From contig NZ_CP121682.1 in assembly GCF_029760955.1 (NCBI RefSeq), forward strand, positions 2,232,001-2,296,000: DNA of 64,000 nucleotides, read 5' to 3'. This DNA is from Streptomyces cathayae. GTDB lineage: Bacteria; Actinomycetota; Actinomycetes; Streptomycetales; Streptomycetaceae. Below the pieces are notes generated by a model, which ran no database searches, was not told the DNA's origin, and was given only the letters and a program-made list of their open reading frames with translations. A program made the translations under genes and the position numbers. The stretch's first letter is position 1. The number at the start of each line of letters is the position of its first letter. Shown one piece after another: positions 57,931 through 64,000 of this stretch.

Positions 57931-59265
57931 ATGACCGCACTTCCGCAGGAGCGCCGCGTCGTCACCGCCATCCCCGGCCCGAAGTCGCAGGAGCTGCAGG
58001 CCCGTCGTACCGCCGCGGTCGCGCAGGGCGTGGGCTCGGTGCTGCCCGTGTTCGCCGCGCGGGCGGACGGCGGGATCATCGAGGACGTCGACGGCAACCG
58101 GCTGATCGACTTCGGCTCGGGCATCGCGGTGACCTCCGTCGGCGCCTCCGCCGAGGCCGTCGTCCGCCGCGCCTCCGCCCAGCTCGCCGACTTCACGCAC
58201 ACCTGTTTCATGGTCACGCCCTACGAGGGGTACGTGGCCGTGGCCGAGGCGCTCGCCGAGCTGACGCCCGGCGACCACGCCAAGAAGTCGGCGCTGTTCA
58301 ACAGCGGTGCCGAGGCCGTCGAGAACGCCGTCAAGATCGCGCGCGCCTACACCAAGCGGCAGGCGGTCGTCGTGTTCGACCACGGCTACCACGGCCGCAC
58401 CAACCTGACCATGGCGCTGACCTCGAAGAACATGCCGTACAAGCACGGCTTCGGCCCGTTCGCCCCCGAGGTGTACCGCGTCCCGGTCGCCTACGGCTAC
58501 CGCTGGCCGACCGGCGCCGAGAACGCGGGTCCGGAGGCCGCCGCGCAGGCCATCGACCAGATCTCCAAGCAGGTCGGCGCGGAGAACGTGGCCGCGATCA
58601 TCATCGAGCCGGTGCTCGGCGAGGGCGGCTTCATCGAGCCGGCCAAGGGCTTCCTCCCCGCGATCAGCGAGTTCGCCACCGACAACGGCATCGTCTTCGT
58701 CGCCGACGAGATCCAGTCCGGCTTCTGCCGCACCGGCCAGTGGTTCGCCTGCGAGGACGAGGGCATCGTCCCGGACCTGATCACCACGGCGAAGGGCATC
58801 GCCGGCGGCCTCCCGCTGGCCGCCGTCACCGGCCGCGCCGAGATCATGGACGCCGCGCACTCGGGCGGCCTCGGCGGCACCTACGGCGGCAACCCGGTGG
58901 CCTGCGCGGGCGCGCTCGGCTCCATCGAGACGATGAAGGAGCTGGACCTCAACGCCAAGGCGAAGAACATCGAGGCGGTCATGAAGGCCCGCCTCACCGC
59001 CATGGCCGAGAAGTTCGACGTCATCGGCGACATCCGGGGCCGCGGCGCGATGATCGCCATCGAGCTGGTCAAGGACCGTACGACCAAGGAGCCGAACCCG
59101 GAGGCGACCGCCGCCCTCGCCAAGGCCTGCCACGCCGAGGGCCTGCTGGTCCTGACCTGTGGCACCTACGGCAACGTGCTGCGCTTCCTGCCGCCGCTGG
59201 TCATCGGCGAGGACCTGCTGAACGAGGGCCTGGACATCATCGAGCAGGCGTTCGCGCGCGTCTGA
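57931..59265 (+). CDS. gabT: 4-aminobutyrate aminotransferase
   Basis: The protein has 444 residues from ATG 57931, AGGAG upstream. Class III PLP aminotransferase: FNSGAEAVENAVKIAR, the PLP-binding D259 (VFVADEIQSG) and the Schiff-base K288 (LITTAKGIAGG). It moves the amino group of GABA to 2-oxoglutarate, giving succinic semialdehyde and glutamate. The ALDH gene 5 kb away would complete the route to succinate. Specificity for GABA rather than other omega-amines is by family likeness. Confidence 0.93.
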   Translation: MTALPQERRVVTAIPGPKSQELQARRTAAVAQGVGSVLPVFAARADGGIIEDVDGNRLIDFGSGIAVTSVGASAEAVVRRASAQLADFTHTCFMVTPYEGYVAVAEALAELTPGDHAKKSALFNSGAEAVENAVKIARAYTKRQAVVVFDHGYHGRTNLTMALTSKNMPYKHGFGPFAPEVYRVPVAYGYRWPTGAENAGPEAAAQAIDQISKQVGAENVAAIIIEPVLGEGGFIEPAKGFLPAISEFATDNGIVFVADEIQSGFCRTGQWFACEDEGIVPDLITTAKGIAGGLPLAAVTGRAEIMDAAHSGGLGGTYGGNPVACAGALGSIETMKELDLNAKAKNIEAVMKARLTAMAEKFDVIGDIRGRGAMIAIELVKDRTTKEPNPEATAALAKACHAEGLLVLTCGTYGNVLRFLPPLVIGEDLLNEGLDIIEQAFARV

Positions 59266-59374
59266 GCGGCGGACACGCAGGTCCGGCGCAGCCGACGGCA
59301 GGGCATGTGAAGAAGGTGTGCGAGGTGGATGGCAGGACGCCGTTCCGGCTGTTCCGCACCCATCCGCTGCCGTA

Positions 59375-59399
59375 GGTTCTCTTCTCAGATGAGAGAACC
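59375..59399 (+). terminator. Hairpin after gabT
   Basis: GGTTCTCT and AGAGAACC with a 9-base loop, 110 bases past the gabT stop. Confidence 0.6.
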
Positions 59400-59584
59400 A
59401 CCCGCCCACAGGGAACTGTGGGGCAGGCCGCAGCCTTCCCGGCTTCGACCTGGTCGTACCTCGCGCACACCACCGGAGCCTTCGGGTTCCGGGTCTCCTC
59501 ACCGATCGGACGGTCGCCCGCCCCACACCCCCCGGGGCGCGCGACGTTCCGATGCGAGCGGACGGCCACAGACCGACCGTTCCC

Positions 59585-59625
59585 CGAAGGGCCGACGCAG
59601 CTCCCCCCCTTGCGTCGGCCCTTCG
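59585..59625. terminator. Strong hairpin just upstream of the PAP2 gene
   Basis: Perfect 15-bp stem with an 11-base, C-rich loop. On the + strand it can act as terminator of an upstream RNA, or as an attenuator for the PAP2 gene. Confidence 0.75.
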
Positions 59626-59647
59626 GCGTCGCCGTACCTGCGAAGCT

Positions 59648-60331
59648 GTGCGCGTGTCGTCCTCCCGGGTCTCCCTCCTCCTCGTCTGGCTCGTCGGTCT
59701 TCCGGCTCTGCTCCTCTCACTGATCACCTGGCAGGTCGTCGGCCACGGTCCGCTGCTGGGCGTGGACCGGGACGTCAGTGACGCCCTGCTGCATCCGGAC
59801 CGGGGCTCCGAGCTGCTCGCGGATCTCGGGAACGTGCAGGTCGCGGTTCCGGTACTCGTGGCGGTGCTCGGGTACGCGGCCTGGCGGGCGCGGGCCGCGG
59901 GCAGGGACCGGTGGTGGCCGGCGCCCCTCGGGGCGGCGGGGTTGATGGTGCTGGTGCCGGTGCTCGTCGTACCGCTCAAGGCATGGACGGCCCGGCACGG
60001 CACGGCGGCCGTGCCGCCCGGTACCGGCTACTTCCCCTCCGGGCACACGGCCACCGCCGCCGTCGCCTACGGCGCCGCGGCGCTCGTGCTCCTGCCCTGG
60101 CTGCGCACGGCCATGGCCCGCCGCGTCCTCGTCACCGTCTGCGCCGCCCTCGTGCTCGGCGTGTCGTACGGGCTCGTGCGGCGCGGCTACCACTGGCCAC
60201 TGGATGTCGTGGCCAGCTGGTGCCTGGCCTCCGTCCTGCTCACCGCGCTGTGGCTGCTGCTCAGCGGCCCCGGCCGAGGCAGGCGTCGAAGTCCTTCCGG
60301 AACTCCCGGCCCCCGAACCGGCCCCAGTTGA
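59648..60331 (+). CDS. PAP2 superfamily membrane phosphatase
   Basis: The protein has 227 residues from GTG 59648, or GTG 59654. Five to six membrane helices. The phosphatase motifs are KAWTARHG (C1-like, lacking the usual RP), FPSGHT (C2) and SYGLVRRGYHWPLDV (C3). Such enzymes dephosphorylate lipid phosphates, for example phosphatidate or undecaprenyl pyrophosphate, on the outer membrane face. The longer open frame upstream runs through the terminator hairpin and is not used. Confidence 0.88.
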   Translation: MRVSSSRVSLLLVWLVGLPALLLSLITWQVVGHGPLLGVDRDVSDALLHPDRGSELLADLGNVQVAVPVLVAVLGYAAWRARAAGRDRWWPAPLGAAGLMVLVPVLVVPLKAWTARHGTAAVPPGTGYFPSGHTATAAVAYGAAALVLLPWLRTAMARRVLVTVCAALVLGVSYGLVRRGYHWPLDVVASWCLASVLLTALWLLLSGPGRGRRRSPSGTPGPRTGPS

Positions 60332-60443
60332 CCGACCACGCCCTCAGACCGCGCAGGGCCGGCCAGGTGCCACGGGCGGAGACGTCGCACGAAAGACCTC
60401 CCCGCGAACGAGGACCCTCCGCCCCGCCACCCCGCCGCCCGGC

Positions 60444-60635
60444 TCAGAGCAGGTGATCGGCCTTCCCCGCCTTGATCTCCAGGATCAGCGAGCGGAGCGC
60501 TTCACGGCTGTCGGTGAGGTACTGGTCCTCCTGTCCGGCTATGGCTATGTAGGCGTTGCCTCGGGAGTCGGTGCCGAGGCGGAAGCAGCTCGCGCCTTCG
60601 CCGCAGAAGGGCTCTTCCCAGGTGATGCCGTCCAT
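60444..60635 (-). CDS. Small DUF397-type protein, partner of the WhiJ-like regulator
   Basis: The protein has 63 residues from ATG 60635 with GAGGAG upstream. Key features are CGEGASCFRLG near the start and TDSREALRSLILEIKAGKADHLL in the second half (read as TDSREALRSL then EIKAGKADHLL). This small-protein type is found next to XRE regulators with a DUF5753 domain in streptomycetes. In the whiJ locus, similar small proteins oppose the repressor, as I recall. It lies 10 bases after the regulator stop, in one operon. Confidence 0.8.
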   Translation of the reverse strand: MDGITWEEPFCGEGASCFRLGTDSRGNAYIAIAGQEDQYLTDSREALRSLILEIKAGKADHLL

Positions 60636-60645
60636 CGGGGTCTCC

Positions 60646-61497
60646 TCACAGGCCGTTGACGATGTCCCGGACGACGTCGCGTGACACCTTCCGCGACAGG
60701 GCGACACGCTCGGTCCAGTCCAAGTGGGCACGGTACTTGGCCAACTGCGCCTGCTCACCGAGGAAGTCGGGACCGTGGGAGTTGTCGATCTGGACGGTGT
60801 CGAGCTGCGGGACTGCTCCCTCCAGGTAGTTCACGGTCTGCCCGGCACCGGGAAACGTGCCCGCCGAGAACGGAACGACGAGTAGCTGTACGCGGGGGCG
60901 TTCGGACAGGTCCAGCAGGTGCTCCAGCTGGGCACGTGCGATCTTCCGCCCGCCGAACTGCATACGGAGCGCGGCTTCGTGCACGAGCGCGACGTACTCC
61001 GGCGGGTTCACGCCCTCCAGGACCTGTTGTCGCTCGACACGGTAGGCGAGGCGCAGGGCAACCTCGTGTTCGGGCAGTGGCGGCAGCACAGCTCTGAAGA
61101 GTTCGAGTGCGTGATCACTGGTTTGCAGCAGCCCCGGGACGTGCACGGTGTGGAACGTCCGCATCCGCACCACGCAGGACTCCAACTCGGCGATGTCCAG
61201 CAGTCCAGCAGGCAGAGCGCCCCGGTAACGCTCCCACCAGCCCCGGCCGTTGAACCGCGTCATGTTCACCAGCGCGTCGATGTAGGCCTCGTCCGAGCAG
61301 TCACAGTTGCAGGCGAGGGTACGCAGCCGCTCCTCGCTGATCGTGCGGATACCCGTCTCGATGTTGGAGATCTTCGCCCGATCGAGCCCGAGCAGTCCGG
61401 CAGCCTGGTCGGCCGTTATCCCCGCCGCCATCCGCATCTTGCGCAGCTCACTGCCCAGACGCTTCTGACGCTCGGTGGGTGTCGTCCTCGGTGGCAT
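60646..61497 (-). CDS. XRE-family regulator with DUF5753 domain (WhiJ-like)
   Basis: The protein has 283 residues from ATG 61497 with AAGGA upstream; an earlier in-frame GTG has none. The N-terminal HTH is GITADQAAGLLGLDRAKISN. DUF5753 follows, recognised by VHVPGLLQTSDHALELF and by WTERVALSRKVSR near the end. Streptomycetes have dozens of such triads that tune development or antibiotic timing. Transcribed divergently from the HATPase-like gene, across a region with nested inverted repeats. Confidence 0.92.
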   Translation of the reverse strand: MPPRTTPTERQKRLGSELRKMRMAAGITADQAAGLLGLDRAKISNIETGIRTISEERLRTLACNCDCSDEAYIDALVNMTRFNGRGWWERYRGALPAGLLDIAELESCVVRMRTFHTVHVPGLLQTSDHALELFRAVLPPLPEHEVALRLAYRVERQQVLEGVNPPEYVALVHEAALRMQFGGRKIARAQLEHLLDLSERPRVQLLVVPFSAGTFPGAGQTVNYLEGAVPQLDTVQIDNSHGPDFLGEQAQLAKYRAHLDWTERVALSRKVSRDVVRDIVNGL

Positions 61498-61569
61498 GCC
61501 GTTCCTTCCCGTACGGGTCGTCAGCAGTCTGCCGCCAACCAGCACCACCGGACCACGATCGGGTCAATT

Positions 61570-61616
61570 CCACTGAACAAGTGGCAATGTAACCACTCAC
61601 AGTTCTACATTCAGTG
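61570..61616. promoter_or_regulatory. Nested inverted repeats in the divergent promoter of the WhiJ-like triad
   Basis: CCACT (61570-61574) pairs with AGTGG (61580-61584). CACTGAA (61571-61577) pairs with TTCAGTG (61610-61616). AATGTA (61586-61591) pairs with TACATT (61606-61611). The stretch is lower in G+C than its surroundings. It is a candidate operator for the XRE regulator. Confidence 0.55.
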
Positions 61617-61685
61617 ACGTACCGCATACGTACGGCAGTCATCGCCGCACAAAGAGACCCGTATTCCCGACGTCAGGAGTCCACC

Positions 61686-62168
61686 ATGCCCCTCTGCCCC
61701 ACCGCCCCCACCTACCCGGCGGACCCGACCGTCCCCACCCCCGAAACCCTGGCCTACAGCTTCACGCTCCCCGCATCCCTCGCCAGCCCGGCCTTCGCAA
61801 GGACCGCGACCAGGCAGGCCCTCAAGATGCACGGCCTGTCCGACATGCTGGACCCGGCCCTCCAGGTCGTAGGCGAACTGACCGCGACCGCCTGCCAGTT
61901 CACCGAGTCCCCGAACTACTACCTCTCCCTGCGCTACCGAGCCGGCACCCTCCGCCTGATCGCCTACGACAGCCACCCCCGCCACACCCAGCCCCACCTC
62001 TCCACGGCCTGCGACACCCGCCGCCACGCCTGCCTCCGCCTCCTCGCCCGCATCTGCCGCGCCTGCGACGGCTCCTGGGGCTTCGGCGACTCCCACGAAC
62101 CCGGCGGCGGCACCCGCATGTGGGTGAGCCTGCCGAGGGAGGGCGCAACGGCGTACGGCACGACCTGA
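61686..62168 (+). CDS. HATPase-like protein of the WhiJ-type triad (anti-sigma-factor-like)
   Basis: The protein has 160 residues from ATG 61686 with CAGGAG upstream. It has the overall layout of small GHKL ATPases: VVGELTATACQ where the N box ELxxNAxxH is expected, and a closing GGGTRMWVSLP. The key Asn is Thr here, and the D box is weak (LIAYDSHPRH), so ATP binding may be lost. This family accompanies XRE/DUF397 genes in streptomycetes. It probably binds a partner such as a sigma factor or the regulator (inference). Confidence 0.8.
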   Translation: MPLCPTAPTYPADPTVPTPETLAYSFTLPASLASPAFARTATRQALKMHGLSDMLDPALQVVGELTATACQFTESPNYYLSLRYRAGTLRLIAYDSHPRHTQPHLSTACDTRRHACLRLLARICRACDGSWGFGDSHEPGGGTRMWVSLPREGATAYGTT

Positions 62169-62292
62169 CTGCGCCCAGGTCAAAGGGTGCGATCGTCATC
62201 AACGGTCACCACGTTCAACGCCTCGGAGCACCGAAAAGCCGCACATACAAGCACAGCTGTTTCGGCACCGGGAAGCTCCGCCACCGGAAGGT

Positions 62293-62968
62293 TCAGCGTG
62301 CCTCGGGCCGCTGTATCCCGATGAGTCGGTCCAACGACCTGGCACATTCAGGGTCGTCCGCATCGAGCAGGAACATCCGGTCCAACGGATAGCAGGGACG
62401 GTCGACCACCCACGGAACGGCGTAGAGGCTCTCACCGGACATCTGGTGAAGCCGGGCGGTGCCCACCGCCTCGGGCAGCGCGGCCAGACGCCGCTCTCCC
62501 AGGACCACCGCACTCACCGGCGGGGCCTGTTCACCACCGCCCTCGGGAAACAGCAACATGAAAGGATTGTTGCTGCCCGGATCGCGCAACAGGACGTAGC
62601 GCATGGACCGCGACGACCCCGAGCGCAGCGCGCGGGAGGCTCCCCGGGCCACCCGCAGACCGCAGACCGCAGACGCTGAACCATATCCCCACGAAGCCGA
62701 GCGCCCCCAGCAGCAGCGCCAGGGTGACGCCGACGCTGCCCTTCCCCGGCAGGCCGCCGGTCACCAGGTCCTTGACCAGGACACCCGCCAGGCAGAGCCC
62801 GATCCCTGCCGCCAAAAACGGAAGCCGCACCATGCGGCGCAGCTCCGGCACCCGCCACCAGACGACCTGCCGGGGATCGGGGTCCGGCGCCGGACCCCGA
62901 TCCAGCCGCCGGCCACTGTCGAACGCCTGGGCTCTTCCGACCGCCTCCTGGTAAGAGAACGTGGGCAT
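62293..62968 (-). pseudogene. Membrane protein gene broken by an extra 7-bp repeat unit
   Basis: From ATG 62968 (MPTFSYQEAVG) the frame encodes a cytosolic segment, then two membrane helices (LPFLAAGIGLCLAGVLV; VTLALLLGALGFVGIWF). Reading fails just after FSVCGLR. The adjacent frame then gives a good continuation, SRSMRYVLLRDPGSNNPFML, to the stop at 62293. At the switch there are three copies of a 7-bp unit (62654-62674). With two copies the two frames join without a stop (FSVCGLRVARGASR). It may be a pseudogene, a phase-variable gene or a sequencing error. Function unknown. Confidence 0.75.
62654..62674. repeat. Three copies of a 7-bp repeat (CGCAGAC)
   Basis: Exact tandem copies at 62654, 62661 and 62668. 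The unit is not a multiple of three, so each gain or loss shifts the reading frame of the surrounding gene. Confidence 0.9.
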
Positions 62969-63404
62969 CAGCGAACCCACCTTCCTCTCACTCCCTGCAC
63001 AACCGACGCTCCTGACCATGGGAGCATGCCGCCGACAGCGTATCTGCGCCAGGCCGAGCACCGGCCCTCCCAGTACCCGCACACGTGCGCCGAAGCTGCC
63101 CGGTGGCCCGCACCGACCGTTCCCCGCGCCTACAGCAGCGCCCTCACCCCACCGCCACCACTGCGAGGGCCAGACGCAGGAAGAAGGGGAGAGCAGCGAA
63201 CGGAGCCCAGGCGAACACAGGCCAGGAACGATGCCGAAGGATCTGCACGGCTAGCACCTCAACCAGTGGTCGACCCTGTCGGTATCTCACTCGCACTCGA
63301 GTCCGCGCAATGACGCTGCCCCATAGCGCTTCCTTGGTCGTTGCACCGCCCCAGCCCCATCACTCGTATATCCGTACCCCCATCTCAGGATTACTCATTC
63401 CCAC
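62969..63404. other. Mostly gene-free region left of the low-G+C block
   Basis: Apart from one tiny ORF (63144-63248, minus) no coding signal is convincing. G+C falls from left to right. It may be decayed accessory DNA. Confidence 0.4.
63144..63248 (-). CDS. Possible 34-residue membrane peptide
   Basis: GTG 63248 has GAGGTG about six bases before it. The peptide starts MQILRHRSWPVF and the rest is one hydrophobic helix (FAALPFFLRLALAVVAVG). Basic start plus a single helix would make a small membrane peptide. There is no homology that I know of. The ORF may be chance. Confidence 0.3.
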   Translation of the reverse strand: MQILRHRSWPVFAWAPFAALPFFLRLALAVVAVG

Positions 63405-63686
63405 TCAGAACCAATTAGCACTATTCTTCTGCCTCCAACTCTTACTCATGCCAAACCCAATGGCCATCACTCCCGTCCCGGCCAGCATCAGCCAGATAAT
63501 GTCGAAATTGGCACCGACCAGGAAAGGAATGAACCCAACGGGAATAAACCAGCGAAACCAGAGCCCGGCAGGCAGCCTTAGCGCATCCCAGACAGAGAGC
63601 GCAAACAGCGCCAAAATAACAAGGGCGCCCACAACGGGAATACCGGCAGGAGTCACATTAACTGCGATGGATTCGTTATCAAACAT
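63405..63686 (-). CDS. Small membrane protein, unknown function
   Basis: The protein has 93 residues from ATG 63686 with GGAG upstream. Three membrane helices are seen: VVGALVILALFALSVW, WFIPVGFIPFLVGANF and IIWLMLAGTGVMAIGFG. The short basic C-terminus ends SWRQKNSANWF. Codons are A/T-richer than elsewhere, suggesting recent transfer. It lies 66 bases behind the edge gene, separated by a hairpin. An immunity-type partner is possible but unproven. Confidence 0.75.
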   Translation of the reverse strand: MFDNESIAVNVTPAGIPVVGALVILALFALSVWDALRLPAGLWFRWFIPVGFIPFLVGANFDIIWLMLAGTGVMAIGFGMSKSWRQKNSANWF

Positions 63687-63706
63687 CAGAAGTCTCCTGC
63701 GATCGT

Positions 63707-63742
63707 CGTGGTGCTGCCCACCCGTGGGCGGGCAGCACCACG
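63707..63742 (-). terminator. Hairpin after the edge gene
   Basis: Perfect 13-bp stem (63707-63719 with 63730-63742), 10-base loop, 10 bases past the stop of the gene at the right edge. Confidence 0.75.
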
Positions 63743-63752
63743 TCCGAGAGTT

Positions 63753-64000
63753 TCACCAACCCCCCAGGCCCCACGTGAGCGCCGAAGTCTGCTGGTACAG
63801 GCGTGCTTGTCCGGCTCGAGTCCCTACTGAATAAAAGAAGCGAAGATTCTTCACGTTTATTCCTGGCGCTCTGACGACGTTGACTCTCCAGCCAATTGTA
63901 TCGAAGGCTACGCCACTGCCAAAAGCTGTCCAATCGCCAGCTTTTTTATCACTCTTTGCAAAGTCGTATCCGCGACTGGCTACCGACAGTGCAGCGGCCG
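63753..64000 (-). CDS. 3' end of an unknown gene (5' part outside window)
   Basis: The open frame enters at the window edge and ends at TGA 63755-63753, giving about 82 residues. The sequence includes RGYDFAKSDKKAGDWTAFG and VKNLRFFYSVGTRAGQ, and ends ALTWGLGGW. It is Gly/aromatic-rich with no membrane helix, and its codon use is A/T-richer than in the rest of the window. I do not recognise the family. The neighbouring small membrane protein could be its partner. A frame on the same strand (63679-63933) with an ATG is poorer in composition and rejected. Confidence 0.6.
   Translation of the reverse strand, partial: AAALSVASRGYDFAKSDKKAGDWTAFGSGVAFDTIGWRVNVVRAPGINVKNLRFFYSVGTRAGQARLYQQTSALTWGLGGW

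Larger units (their letters stand above)
59266..59647 (+). other. Structured intergenic region between gabT and the PAP2 gene; candidate small RNA
   Basis: A gene-free stretch of 382 bases. It holds an 8-bp hairpin (59375-59382 with 59392-59399), probably the gabT terminator. A short stem (59405-59410 with 59417-59422) follows, and then a perfect 15-bp stem (59585-59599 with 59611-59625). The last stem ends 22 bases before the PAP2 start. The middle could be a small RNA or a long leader with an attenuator. Nothing in the sequence decides. Confidence 0.5.

Noticed and set aside
59237..59569. Minus-strand ORF over the gabT-PAP2 gap
   Set aside because: No SD or domain; it overlaps the gabT end and the hairpins.
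62531..62640. Second half of the first frame of the broken membrane gene as a real C-terminus
   Set aside because: Composition turns poor after the 7-bp repeats, while the other frame continues as a typical protein.
63679..63933. 84-codon minus-strand ORF with ATG at the right edge
   Set aside because: Overlaps the better edge frame ending at 63753 and has a less protein-like composition.

Overview
The window reads as a chromosome segment of a Streptomyces-type actinomycete. G+C and third-position G/C are very high, GTG and TTG starts are common, and two typical blocks are present: nusA-infB and dxr-M50 protease-ispG. Other markers are a WhiJ-type regulator triad and a sugar importer that has no ATPase gene of its own. 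I saw no tRNA, rRNA or CRISPR array. The last ~0.7 kb is visibly lower in G+C.

Layout. 0-0.35 kb: the 3' part of an IS200/IS605 TnpA and a hairpin-rich end. 0.6-3.5 kb: a Pro-rich MinD/EspI-like ATPase. 3.8-10 kb: a five-gene peptide-type ABC importer operon. 10-22.2 kb (minus strand, reading right to left): rimP, nusA, ylxR, infB, a DUF503 gene, rbfA and truB, then a large protein with a dead trypsin-like domain and a P-loop, then ribF. 22.4-24.4 kb: a lipoprotein, a ferritin-like DUF4439 protein and a phosphotransferase-like pseudokinase. 24.5-32.3 kb: proS, two GNATs, ispG, an M50 protease and dxr (last steps of tRNA charging for Pro, and the MEP isoprenoid pathway). An element with terminal inverted repeats lies between proS and the first GNAT. 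32.3-38.4 kb: an acyl-CoA dehydrogenase, an ABC/FtsX exporter pair and a divergent two-component system.

38.5-51.9 kb is a self-contained glycan-use locus. It holds a LacI-type repressor, a secreted GH12 endoglucanase, intracellular GH95, GH42 and GH3 enzymes and a CUT1-type importer (binding protein plus two permeases). The same 14-bp palindrome (core GAAGCGCTTC) occurs twice before the repressor gene and twice in the divergent promoter between the importer operon and the GH3 gene. Two of those copies sit on recognisable -10/-35 elements. The enzyme set fits fucosylated, galactosylated xyloglucan, which is an inference.

52-59.3 kb: an aldehyde dehydrogenase, a PucR regulator, a lone VirD4/TraG-like ATPase and gabT (probable GABA breakdown), then a structured intergenic region and a PAP2 phosphatase. 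60.4-62.2 kb: a WhiJ-like triad (DUF397 protein, XRE regulator, degenerate HATPase). 62.3-63 kb: a membrane-protein gene broken by one extra copy of a 7-bp repeat. 63.1-64 kb: a tiny membrane ORF, a small three-helix membrane protein and the 3' end of an unknown gene cut by the window edge.
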